DNA of 60,928 nt from the NCBI GenBank assembly GCA_964607915.1, contig CAZSMU010000003.1, positions 1 to 60,928 of the forward strand, in the 5' to 3' direction. The notes under the pieces were generated by a model, which did no database searches, was not told where the DNA came from, and saw only the letters and a program-made list of their open reading frames with translations. Positions 24,405 through 32,432 of the stretch are shown in pieces. Numbering within the stretch: position 1 is the stretch's first letter; every line of letters begins with the position of its first letter. This stretch comes from JADJPL01 sp964607915. Its GTDB lineage: Bacteria; Bacteroidota; Bacteroidia; Chitinophagales; Saprospiraceae. Both the position numbers and the translations under genes were made by a program.

Positions 24405-26366
24405 ATGGCAAAGCCAAATCAAAGGCCGCACAAGGCCGCCCGCACAGAATCCACCGCGCCCGACCCGGTGGCTTCCCGCCCTGACCCAAAGACGATGCGC
24501 ACCTATGCCGGGGCGCTGCTCTTTCTGTTTGCCTCTTTGCTGTATGCCAACACCCTCGGACATGGCTATACCCAAGACGATGCCATTGTCATCACGGAAA
24601 ATATGTTTACTACCCAGGGAGTAAAAGGCATCCCGGGCATTTTGCAGTACGATACGTTTTACGGATTCTTCAAGGAAGCGGGCAAGGCAAAACTCGTGGC
24701 CGGAGGTCGCTACCGCCCCTTTTCCCTCCTCACCTTTGCCCTGGAGACCGAGTTTTTTGGCCAATCGCCTTTCATTGGGCACCTGGTCAACATTCTTCTC
24801 TTTGGCGCTTGTTGCCTGCTCTTCTTTTACGCGTTCCTGCGCTTGTTCCCCCCGGACCGATGGGGACAAAACGCTCTGTACGCCGCTTTTGCCGCCGGAT
24901 TGATTTTCGCAGCGCACCCCATCCATGTAGAGGCCGTAGCCAACATCAAAGGCCGGGACGAAATACTGTCGCTGCTGGGCAGCCTGGGAGCATTATACCT
25001 GGCCCTGACTGCTTTTAGAAACAAAAACTACCTGCTGCACGTACCAGGCGCTTTAAGCCTGTTCGCGGCACTGCTTTCCAAAGAAAACGCCATCACCTAT
25101 ATAGCCCTGCTGCCGCTGGCCCTCTGGTTTGTCGGCCAGCGCAGCATGGGAAAAATAAGCCTTTCCTTACTGCCTTATCTGGGCGCGGCTGTGGTTTTTC
25201 TGGCCATTCGCGGCAGCATTTTGGGCTGGAGTACCGGGGCGCCGCCCATGGAGTTCATGAACAACCCCTACCTCAAGCTCGTCGGCGGCCAGTTTGTGGC
25301 CTTTTCGCCACTGGAGAAGTTTGCCACTGCGCTGTACGCCCTGGGGCGCTACCTGCAACTGCTCTTTTTCCCGATAGCCCTGACCCACGATTACTACCCC
25401 CGGCACATTGATTTGATGTCCCTTGGCGACGTTCGGGTATGGATCAGCGGACTGGCCTACCTCGGACTGATGGGCTTCGGGTTATACGGTATAAAGCGGC
25501 ATACCCCGCTGGGCCTTGCCGTATGGTTTTATCTCATCCCTTTGTCCATCGTATCCAATCTGGTATTCCCCATCGGCACCCACCTGGCAGAACGCCTCGC
25601 CTTTATGCCCTCCATCGGTTTTGCTATGGCATTGGGGCTGCTCTTTTTTCCTCTGCAAAAACCGGCAGGCAGCGCCGGAAAGGTCCGCCTGGCCGTCCTG
25701 GGGGTCGCGGTGTTGCTGCTCTCGATCAGGACCCTTGCCCGCAACCCCGTCTGGAAAGACAATTTCACCCTGTTCACCACCGATATCCAAACCTCCCCCA
25801 ACAGCGCCAAGCTGCGCAATGCTGTGGCCGGGTCGCTGGTGGATCGCTCCCGGGAAGAGAAAGACAGCCTGGTACAAATACGCCTGCTGCGCGAAGCCGC
25901 AGGCCATGCGCAACGCGCCACGGAGCTGCATCCTTTTTATGCCAACGCTTTCCTTATCCAGGGCAACGCACATTTCTATCTCAAAGAGTACGAGCAGGCC
26001 ATCACGGCGTACCGCAAAGCCCTCCAGGTAAGTCCGGGGTATAAAGAAGCCCTCGAAAATCTACCCCTCGCCCTGCGCGACGCCGGCCGCTATGCCGGGG
26101 AAGTGCGCGGTGACCTCCCTGCCGCCATTGCCCTGCTAAAGGAAGCTGACCGTCTGCGTCCCAACGACTACGAGATTTTACGCCTTCTGGGCATCGCCCA
26201 TGGCATGAGCCAGATCCACCAGGAGGCCATACGTTACTTCACGCGGGCGGCTGAGCTCAACCCGAAACTACCAGACGCATGGACCAATCTCAGCACCGCT
26301 TATTTCGCCTCGGGCAATGCCGCGAAAGGACAAGAGTTCCTGCAGAAAGCACAGGGATTAAAATAG
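24405..26366 (+). CDS. TMTC-like membrane protein with C-terminal TPR repeats
   Basis: The 653-residue protein has about ten hydrophobic helices (residues 35-450) followed by tetratricopeptide repeats (about 490-650). The N-terminal motif YTQDDAIVI follows the first helix, as in GT-C glycosyltransferases with an acidic pair. AAHPIHVEAVANIKGRDEIL and LLSKENAIT are hallmarks of the TMTC (DUF1736) O-mannosyltransferase-like family. In animals these enzymes mannosylate proteins; bacterial members are uncharacterised. It would lie in the inner membrane with the repeats on one face. Repeat copy F follows 12 bases after its stop. Confidence 0.82.
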   Translation: MAKPNQRPHKAARTESTAPDPVASRPDPKTMRTYAGALLFLFASLLYANTLGHGYTQDDAIVITENMFTTQGVKGIPGILQYDTFYGFFKEAGKAKLVAGGRYRPFSLLTFALETEFFGQSPFIGHLVNILLFGACCLLFFYAFLRLFPPDRWGQNALYAAFAAGLIFAAHPIHVEAVANIKGRDEILSLLGSLGALYLALTAFRNKNYLLHVPGALSLFAALLSKENAITYIALLPLALWFVGQRSMGKISLSLLPYLGAAVVFLAIRGSILGWSTGAPPMEFMNNPYLKLVGGQFVAFSPLEKFATALYALGRYLQLLFFPIALTHDYYPRHIDLMSLGDVRVWISGLAYLGLMGFGLYGIKRHTPLGLAVWFYLIPLSIVSNLVFPIGTHLAERLAFMPSIGFAMALGLLFFPLQKPAGSAGKVRLAVLGVAVLLLSIRTLARNPVWKDNFTLFTTDIQTSPNSAKLRNAVAGSLVDRSREEKDSLVQIRLLREAAGHAQRATELHPFYANAFLIQGNAHFYLKEYEQAITAYRKALQVSPGYKEALENLPLALRDAGRYAGEVRGDLPAAIALLKEADRLRPNDYEILRLLGIAHGMSQIHQEAIRYFTRAAELNPKLPDAWTNLSTAYFASGNAAKGQEFLQKAQGLK

Positions 26367-26378
26367 GCGCGGTATAGT

Positions 26379-26454
26379 ACACTTGTTGCACGGGGGCCAT
26401 AAAGGGGTCAAAAAGGCCCTTTTTCCCTCCTCGCTGACTCTGCGCAGCAAGTCT
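26379..26454 (+). repeat. Dispersed palindromic repeat, copy F
   Basis: This full-length copy (76 bp) starts ACACTTGTTGCACGGGGG, has the core GGGGTCAAAAAGGCCC and ends GCGCAGCAAGTCT. It lies between the TMTC-like gene and the DUF3089 gene, both on the plus strand. Confidence 0.82.
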
Positions 26455-26490
26455 GGTGAAAAAACTTTTGAAGCCCCCCTGCGTTTTGTT

Positions 26491-27537
26491 ATGCAAATCA
26501 ATCCTCAATATATGCGCCCTGCACTGATGCTGTCCATCCTGGCCTTGCTGGCCGGAGCCTGTGCCTCTTTTCCCGAAGGCACCTTCGAACAATCCTTCCG
26601 CCCGGCAGCTCCCGATTACAGCTTGCCGGAAAGCTGGGCTGCCCTGCCCTCCCGCAGCGATGAGGCCGACCATTTCCCCAAAGGATCCCCCGAGCGGCAA
26701 CAGGATGCGGCGGTGGATGTTTTCTTTCTCCATCCTACCATTTATACCGGAAAAAAGGGCGAGACCCTATGGAATGGCCCCATCAATGACCCCGGCCTCA
26801 ACGCACGCATAGATGAATCCGCCATCCGCCACCAGGCCAGCCTGTTCAACCAGGCGGGGAGGGTCTATGCACCGCGCTACCGGCAGGCTCATATCAAAGC
26901 CTATTATTCGGATCGCAAAGAGGATGCAGCCCGGGCCTTCGAGTTGGCCTACGACGATGTGCGCCGCGCCTTCCAATACTATCTGGACCACTATAACCAG
27001 GGGCGTCCCATCCTCATAGCCGGGCACAGCCAGGGCGCCCAACACGCCCGGCAGTTGCTCAAAGAATTCTTCGACGGCACAGCGCTCCAACCCAAACTCG
27101 TAGCCGCTTACCTGGTCGGGATGCCCGTCTCCACCAGCCTGTACACCTCGCTTAAACCCTGTGCGTACCCGGAAGAAACCGGCTGCTACTGCACCTGGCG
27201 GACTTACCTCAAGGGGCATTCCCCCAAATATCCTGAATCCAGGGAGAAAATCGCCACTACCAACCCACTCAACTGGCGCGCAGATTCCACGTACGCCCCC
27301 AAAGATCTCCACAAAGGAGCCGTGCTCTGGAATTTCGAAAAAATTTATCCTCGCGTCAGCGATGCCCAAAATACCGCCAGCCTGCTGTGGGTCAGCAAAC
27401 CGCGTTTCCCGGGCAGTTTCCTGTATTGGCGCGCCAATTACCACATCGGCGATTACAACCTGTTTTATATGAACGTGCGGGAAAACACCGTGCTCCGCAC
27501 CGAGACCTACCTCAAAAACGGGAAAAGCCCTGAGTAA
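26491..27537 (+). CDS. DUF3089 family lipoprotein, alpha/beta-hydrolase type
   Basis: The 348-residue protein has a lipoprotein signal ending in LLAGAC. The nucleophile motif is AGHSQGAQHARQLL. Other DUF3089 features are AAVDVFFLHPTIYTG near the start of the domain and VYAPRYRQAHIKAYY. The fold and the Ser motif suggest an esterase or lipase-like hydrolase; no substrate is known. Either ATG 26491 or ATG 26512 could be the start; both keep the lipobox. It is flanked on both sides by full-length repeat copies (F and G). Confidence 0.83.
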   Translation: MQINPQYMRPALMLSILALLAGACASFPEGTFEQSFRPAAPDYSLPESWAALPSRSDEADHFPKGSPERQQDAAVDVFFLHPTIYTGKKGETLWNGPINDPGLNARIDESAIRHQASLFNQAGRVYAPRYRQAHIKAYYSDRKEDAARAFELAYDDVRRAFQYYLDHYNQGRPILIAGHSQGAQHARQLLKEFFDGTALQPKLVAAYLVGMPVSTSLYTSLKPCAYPEETGCYCTWRTYLKGHSPKYPESREKIATTNPLNWRADSTYAPKDLHKGAVLWNFEKIYPRVSDAQNTASLLWVSKPRFPGSFLYWRANYHIGDYNLFYMNVRENTVLRTETYLKNGKSPE

Positions 27538-27596
27538 TCCTTATGGTTCTGTTAAAATAATAATCTGAACGCCCCTATCGTTTACCAGATGATAAA

Positions 27597-27674
27597 AGAC
27601 TTGCTGCAAGGAGAATCCTCAAGGGGGTAAAATGGCTCTTTTTTACCTCCTAGCTGACCCCTCGCAACCCGTCT
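27597..27674 (+). repeat. Dispersed palindromic repeat, copy G
   Basis: This 78-bp copy starts AGACTTGCTGCAAGGAG and ends GACCCCTCGCAACCCGTCT, with the core GGGTAAAATGGCTC. It lies 59 bases after the DUF3089 stop and 39 bases before the histidine kinase start. Confidence 0.82.
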
Positions 27675-27713
27675 AAATCATAACCCAAAAACATCTTGCC
27701 CATTCAGGCCTAT

Positions 27714-28865
27714 ATGGACATTTATTTCAAAAAGTCGCAATGGAAGCTCTACCTCGCGATAGCGGGCGTGGTCATTATCCTCATTTCGCTCCTCTACACC
27801 TCTTACCTGAGCAGCCGGCTGGCTATTGAGGAACAAAACAAAGCCCGCCACTGGGCAATGGCCCAAACCGACGTCAACAGCCCGGAACCACCGGAGGATT
27901 TGACGCTCCACCTGGAAATCATCCTTTCCAATAATACGATTCCCGTATTGTTGGTGGACGAAAACAACAAAATCATATCCAGCCGGAACTTCGGTACCGA
28001 TGACCCTAAAAAATTACAGCAGGAGTTGCTCCGCATCCAGAAAGAAGGCGTACCGCCCTTGATCGGCATAGATGGCTATTCCATCTATTACAAAGAATCT
28101 CAAGTACTTACCCAGCTGCGGTATTTTCCCATCATCCAGCTCGTGCTCATCGGCGCTTTTATCTTCTTCGGCTACCTGGGCTTCAGCACGGCACGGCGCT
28201 CCGAGCAAAACCGCGTATGGGCAGGGATGGCCAAAGAAACCGCCCACCAACTGGGCACCCCTATTTCCGCAATCGTCGCCTGGATAGAGAACCTGCGCAC
28301 CATGCGCGAAGAAGACGAAGAGGTACAGGAAGTCCTCCGCGAACTGGACTCCGACGTGAAGCGACTCGAACTCATCGCCGACCGCTTCTCCAAAATCGGA
28401 GCTACCCCAAAACTCGATCCGGTCAACCTCTATACCGAACTCGAACTCTGCCGAAACTACATGCAGAAAAGAGCGTCCCGGAAGGTTCGTTTCGCCTTCC
28501 CCGGGGAAGCCCATGCTCCCCTCCTGGTGCAACTCAACGCCCCTCTCTTTGCCTGGGTCATCGAAAACCTGCTCCGCAATTCGTTGGATGCTATGGACGG
28601 ACAAGGCGAAATCCGCGCAGAGGTCTATGAGGAAGGACTCTTCGCTTGCATTGACCTCAGCGATACCGGCAAGGGCATCCCCTCATCCCGGCATAAAACC
28701 GTCTTCCAGCCGGGATATACCACGAAGAAGCGGGGATGGGGCCTGGGACTTTCCCTGGCCAAGCGCATTATTGAAGAATACCACTCCGGCAAAATCTTCG
28801 TCAAGCACTCGGAAGAAGGCAAGGGCACCACTTTTACCATCAAAATCCCCAAGAGCGTCGCCTGA
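27714..28865 (+). CDS. Sensor histidine kinase
   Basis: The 383-residue protein has two membrane helices (about 12-34 and 138-160) around a periplasmic sensor region of about 100 residues. A kinase core follows. The phospho-acceptor His178 lies in KETAHQLGTPISAIVAW. The ATP-binding boxes are NLLRNSLDAMDG (N), DLSDTGKGI (G1) and GWGLGLSLAKRI (G2). No response regulator is next to it, so it is an orphan kinase in this window. A TTG codon 18 bases upstream is an alternative start. It converges directly on the ABC permease gene with no spacer. Confidence 0.9.
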   Translation: MDIYFKKSQWKLYLAIAGVVIILISLLYTSYLSSRLAIEEQNKARHWAMAQTDVNSPEPPEDLTLHLEIILSNNTIPVLLVDENNKIISSRNFGTDDPKKLQQELLRIQKEGVPPLIGIDGYSIYYKESQVLTQLRYFPIIQLVLIGAFIFFGYLGFSTARRSEQNRVWAGMAKETAHQLGTPISAIVAWIENLRTMREEDEEVQEVLRELDSDVKRLELIADRFSKIGATPKLDPVNLYTELELCRNYMQKRASRKVRFAFPGEAHAPLLVQLNAPLFAWVIENLLRNSLDAMDGQGEIRAEVYEEGLFACIDLSDTGKGIPSSRHKTVFQPGYTTKKRGWGLGLSLAKRIIEEYHSGKIFVKHSEEGKGTTFTIKIPKSVA

Positions 28866-30179
28866 TTAGCTCCTCCGGAACATCCATTTTCCGATTTCCT
28901 TCAACGTGACTTTCTTGCCGTACATCAGGATGCCCACGCGGTACACCCGCCCCGACAACCATACGAAAAACATAGAAGTCCCCATCAACACCGTCACCGA
29001 CAGGAAAACCTCCCAGAAGGGCGGGTTGAAGGCCAGGCGCGCCGGCATTACAATGGGTGAAAACAGCGGGAAGATAGAGGACCACACCGACAGACTTGAA
29101 TTCGGAGCCTGTACAGCCGCCATCATAATATACAGTGCAAGTATCACCGGAATCGCAATGGGCAGCGTCAACGACTGCCCCTCTCCCATGTCGTCGCCCA
29201 TGGAAGCCCCGACCGCGGCAAACATCGAAGAGTACAGGAAATACCCCCCGAGGAAGTACAGCACGAACAGAGGCAGGATGACCCACCAACGGATGTTCCA
29301 AATCTCGTGCAGCCCGAGTGCCATCATCGCCTCCATATCGTCGGGGTCAACTTCTGCTGCCGCTTCCGCAGCGGCAAACTGGGAGGTATCTATGTTGAAA
29401 AACAATTGCGCCAAGAAAGTCAACGAAGGGATTAAAATCGCCCAGACCGCCACCTGGGTGAGCCCTACCGCGCCTACTCCAATGATTTTACCCAGCATCA
29501 GCTGGAAGGGCTGTACACTGGAGATCATCACCTCGACGATGCGGGTCGTCTTCTCTTCCATCACCGAGCGCATCACCATGGCACCATAGACAAAAACCAC
29601 GATGTACATGATAAAGCCCATAATCATTCCGATGCCGGCACCGATGGCACTGGTGAGCGTCGTTTTGTCGTCTCCGTCTTCCTGCAGCGGTTCCGGATCC
29701 AGTTCGATCCGCGTATTTAGTGCATCGAGCTGTTTGCGCTCCAGCTTCAGCGCTTCGATTTTATAGTCCCGGACCGCCTCGCTCACCCGGTCGCGAATCA
29801 TCAACTCAATATCCAGGGTAGGCGCGTCTTCGGCGTAATAGTACAAGGTGTAATTTTCGGCGAGCACATCGTCAATAGGGGGGACTTCGAGAATGGCATC
29901 GTAGTTCTTTTTGTCTATTTGCCCTTTGAGCGCCTCCAGAGGCATATCCTCAAACTTGAAAAAAACGGTCTTATCGTCCCTCAAGGCTCCTTTGAGTATG
30001 CCACTGGAATCCACCACCGCTATGCGACGGTTGTCATCACTCTCATATCCAAAGATGACGCTTACGACCACAAAAAACAGCGCAATGCCCAATGGCGTCA
30101 ACAAGGTTGCCAGGATAAAGGACTTGCGGGTGACGCGGCTTATGTATTCCCGCTGTACGATGAGCCAAAGTTTATTCAT
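28866..30179 (-). CDS. ABC transporter permease, NatB/ABC-2 type
   Basis: The 437-residue protein starts with the ABC-2 signature MNKLWLIVQREYISRVTRKS and has one early membrane helix. A large extracytoplasmic domain follows (about 45-190), and then five more helices. The pattern matches NatB-like sodium or peptide exporters. TTRIVEVMISSVQPFQLMLG is the conserved loop of the family. It pairs with the ATPase gene that precedes it by 12 bases. The cargo is unknown; NatAB itself exports sodium, but many relatives do not. Confidence 0.88.
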   Translation of the reverse strand: MNKLWLIVQREYISRVTRKSFILATLLTPLGIALFFVVVSVIFGYESDDNRRIAVVDSSGILKGALRDDKTVFFKFEDMPLEALKGQIDKKNYDAILEVPPIDDVLAENYTLYYYAEDAPTLDIELMIRDRVSEAVRDYKIEALKLERKQLDALNTRIELDPEPLQEDGDDKTTLTSAIGAGIGMIMGFIMYIVVFVYGAMVMRSVMEEKTTRIVEVMISSVQPFQLMLGKIIGVGAVGLTQVAVWAILIPSLTFLAQLFFNIDTSQFAAAEAAAEVDPDDMEAMMALGLHEIWNIRWWVILPLFVLYFLGGYFLYSSMFAAVGASMGDDMGEGQSLTLPIAIPVILALYIMMAAVQAPNSSLSVWSSIFPLFSPIVMPARLAFNPPFWEVFLSVTVLMGTSMFFVWLSGRVYRVGILMYGKKVTLKEIGKWMFRRS

Positions 30180-30191
30180 GATACCAGAGCT

Positions 30192-31115
30192 TTATTGGTT
30201 CAGGGTACGGGCATTCGACAGCCCGACCTGCTGGATAAAAATTTCGTTCAGGGAGGGCAGAATTTCGTTAAACGCCCGGATATGCACTCCTTTACCCAAC
30301 AGGTAGCCCAGCAGGGCGTTGGAGTCGGCCCCCTGTTCGAGACGGACCGTCAGGGTATCTGCCCCGACCTGCACCAGGGACACGCGCTCAGCCAGTCCCG
30401 CCGGCAGCTCTCCTGAAAAATCTATGCGGAACTCATTTTTTTTAAACGCACTGCGAATATCCCGGACCTGGCCTTGCAGGATATTTTGCCCCTGGTTGAT
30501 CAGTACGATATGCTCGCAGATCTCTTCTACCTGTTCCATGCGGTGCGTAGAAAAGATGATGCTCGTACCTTCCTGGTGCAGCTTGAAAATTTCATCTTTG
30601 AGCAGGTTGGCATTGATGGGATCCAACCCGGAGAAGGGCTCATCCAGGATGAGCAGTTTGGGACGGTGCAGCACCGTAGCTACAAACTGGACTTTTTGCT
30701 GCATCCCTTTGGAGAGTTCCTCTATCTTCTTGTTCCACCAGTCTTTAATATCCAGGCGCTCGAACCAGGCATTGATCTGCTCTTCCGCAGCGGGCTTACT
30801 CAGCCCTTTCAGTCGCCCTAAATACAGCAAGTGTTCCCCGACCTTCATTTTTTTGTACATGCCCCGCTCCTCAGGCATGTAGCCAATCTGTTCGGGATGT
30901 CGGCTGTTCAGGGGTTCCCCGTTCAGATAGACCCGCCCGGAGTCCGCCTGGGTGATGGTGGTGATGATGCGGATCAGCGAGGTTTTTCCGGCGCCGTTGG
31001 GGCCCAACATGCCGAAGATCGAACCTTGCGGTACCGTCAGGGATACTCGGTCCACGGCTGTTTTGGAATCGTAGGTCTTGACGACCTCTTCCAGTTTCAG
31101 GATGGGTATAGACAT
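30192..31115 (-). CDS. ABC transporter ATP-binding protein, NatA type
   Basis: The 307-residue ATPase has Walker A (LGPNGAGKTSLIRI), the signature (LSKGMQQKVQF) and Walker B (LLILDEPFSGLDP). It also has the C-terminal DUF4162 extension (about 215-300) found in NatA-like proteins. It powers the permease encoded just downstream. Its start is 22 bases from repeat copy H, so its promoter probably lies within or beyond the repeat. Confidence 0.9.
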   Translation of the reverse strand: MSIPILKLEEVVKTYDSKTAVDRVSLTVPQGSIFGMLGPNGAGKTSLIRIITTITQADSGRVYLNGEPLNSRHPEQIGYMPEERGMYKKMKVGEHLLYLGRLKGLSKPAAEEQINAWFERLDIKDWWNKKIEELSKGMQQKVQFVATVLHRPKLLILDEPFSGLDPINANLLKDEIFKLHQEGTSIIFSTHRMEQVEEICEHIVLINQGQNILQGQVRDIRSAFKKNEFRIDFSGELPAGLAERVSLVQVGADTLTVRLEQGADSNALLGYLLGKGVHIRAFNEILPSLNEIFIQQVGLSNARTLNQ

Positions 31116-31137
31116 AGTTGCTGTTTATCTTTACCAT

Positions 31138-31190
31138 AGACTTATTGCGTGGGATAAGGGGTCAAAAAGGCTCTTTTTCGCCCACACTGC
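31138..31190 (+). repeat. Dispersed palindromic repeat, copy H (left half)
   Basis: AGACTTATTGCGTGGG leads into GGGGTCAAAAAGGCTC and a T-run; the right arm is lost. It lies upstream of the minus-strand ABC ATPase gene. Confidence 0.7.
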
Positions 31191-31229
31191 GCCTTTTTTC
31201 GGTCCTATAGCGGGGCTATATTGCCTCAA

Positions 31230-31290
31230 AAAGCCTTCCTGTGAACAAAAAATGGTTCTTTTTGAACCCCGGATATTCCGCAAATAAGCG
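31230..31290 (-). repeat. Probable worn copy of the palindromic repeat
   Basis: Read on the minus strand, CTTATTTGCGG is followed by GGGGTTCAAAAAGAACC, which resembles the left arm and core of the family. The core is a perfect 5-bp stem around AAAAA. The right arm is absent. Confidence 0.4.
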
Positions 31291-31370
31291 TGTTAAATCA
31301 GCGCGGAAATTACACATTTCGCGAAAGAGCGCGCGGAAAAATATATGAATATCGAAGAATAGCCGACAAC

Positions 31371-31440
31371 AGAATGGTTGCCAGGGGTCGGCGAAGTGGA
31401 GAAAAGGGTCTTTTTGACCCTTGATAATCCCCTTGTGACT
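31371..31440 (-). repeat. Dispersed palindromic repeat, copy I (inverted)
   Basis: On the minus strand it reads AGTCACAAGGGGATTATC and then the core GGGTCAAAAAGACCC, ending CCCCTGGCAACCATTCT. It is the clearest copy in reverse orientation and faces copy H across about 180 bases. Confidence 0.75.
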
Positions 31441-31621
31441 TTCATGACTGGCGCGCGTCAAAAAGCTGAAAAACAAAACCGGGTTGTCCAAGCCGAACGT
31501 TTACTTTTCCCATACGCTTTATGTGCCATTCTCGCGGAGCTATTCAAATGGCCCGTTCCTTGCCCCTTTTTCCACATCGGGTTTCACCTCTCATTTTACC
31601 ATAACCTTCAACACCACATCC

Positions 31622-32335
31622 ATGAAAAACATCTCGGTCGCCGTATTGCTCTCTTTATTGGGTCTCCCTGCTTTCGCGCAACAACTCAGCAAAGAAGACC
31701 TACAGCGAACAGGGAACACCAGCGTCAAAGACGGGGCTCCGGAAGTAGAGCTCTACGAAGAACGCGGGATACAAACCAGCTTGAATATCAGTCTGCCCGA
31801 CGTGCGGAAGAGCGTAGTGGACCGCGTCTGGAAAAACTACACCCGCAGCCAACTGGGCAGCACGGCGAAATACAACCGCAAAACCAGGGAATTTGTAGCC
31901 TCTCAGGCCAAGGCCCCTGCTATCTCCTCCGGACCGGTCAACCTCATGAGCAGGACTAGTCAGATGGGTGCTGATGTATATTTTACCCTGGTGGTAGATG
32001 CACCATCCAGCTTCCTCAGTGCCGGGTTAACGCCGCGCCGTGCCTCCAACGCCCACTCCCTTCTCGAAGATTTCGCACTCGAGGTGCGCAGGGAGAAGAT
32101 CCGGATGCAAATCGAAGAAGAGGAGAAAAATTTGAAGCAACTGGAAACCAGCCTCAGCCAGCTCAAAAGCGCCAATCTGCGCTACCACCGCGAGATCGAA
32201 ATGGCGCAGCAACGCATCGCCCGCGCCAACGAAAACATTCAGCAGAACGAAAAAGACCAGGTAACGGCTGCCGACCAAATCAAGGCTCAAGCGAAACTAC
32301 TCGAAGCCGTAAAAAAGCAACTGAGCCAACTCTGA
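31622..32335 (+). CDS. Secreted protein with C-terminal coiled coil, function unknown
   Basis: The start at 31622 gives a signal peptide (MKNISVAVLLSLLGLPAFAQ) and a 237-residue product. I did not recognise the family. The middle part is beta-rich (residues 60-140). Residues 155-237 form a long charged heptad-type helix (KIRMQIEEEEKNLKQLETSL) that should be a coiled coil. It may be a periplasmic structural or scaffolding protein. It stands alone upstream of dnaB, with 97 bases between them. Confidence 0.75.
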   Translation: MKNISVAVLLSLLGLPAFAQQLSKEDLQRTGNTSVKDGAPEVELYEERGIQTSLNISLPDVRKSVVDRVWKNYTRSQLGSTAKYNRKTREFVASQAKAPAISSGPVNLMSRTSQMGADVYFTLVVDAPSSFLSAGLTPRRASNAHSLLEDFALEVRREKIRMQIEEEEKNLKQLETSLSQLKSANLRYHREIEMAQQRIARANENIQQNEKDQVTAADQIKAQAKLLEAVKKQLSQL

Positions 32336-32394
32336 TCCCTCCCGGTGGGCATCCCTTATTTGCCCGGGACCGGATTACTTTTTGGGAAATCCAT

Positions 32395-32402
32395 TATCTT
32401 TG
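32395..32402 (+). promoter_or_regulatory. -7 promoter box of dnaB
   Basis: TATCTTTG matches TAnnTTTG and lies 30 bases before the dnaB start at 32433. It supports that start over an in-frame ATG at 32382, which lies upstream of the box. No TTTG is seen at the standard spacing. Confidence 0.5.
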
Positions 32403-32432
32403 ACCTCCGCACCCAATCGGTACATACATTGC

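Larger units (their letters stand above)
31116..31621. other. 506-base spacer with a cluster of repeat copies
   Basis: No gene is recognised between the ABC ATPase and the coiled-coil protein. The spacer holds repeat copies H (31138, plus) and I (31371, minus). Between them is a probable third, worn copy with the core GGTTCTTTTTGAACC at 31254-31268. Confidence 0.6.
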
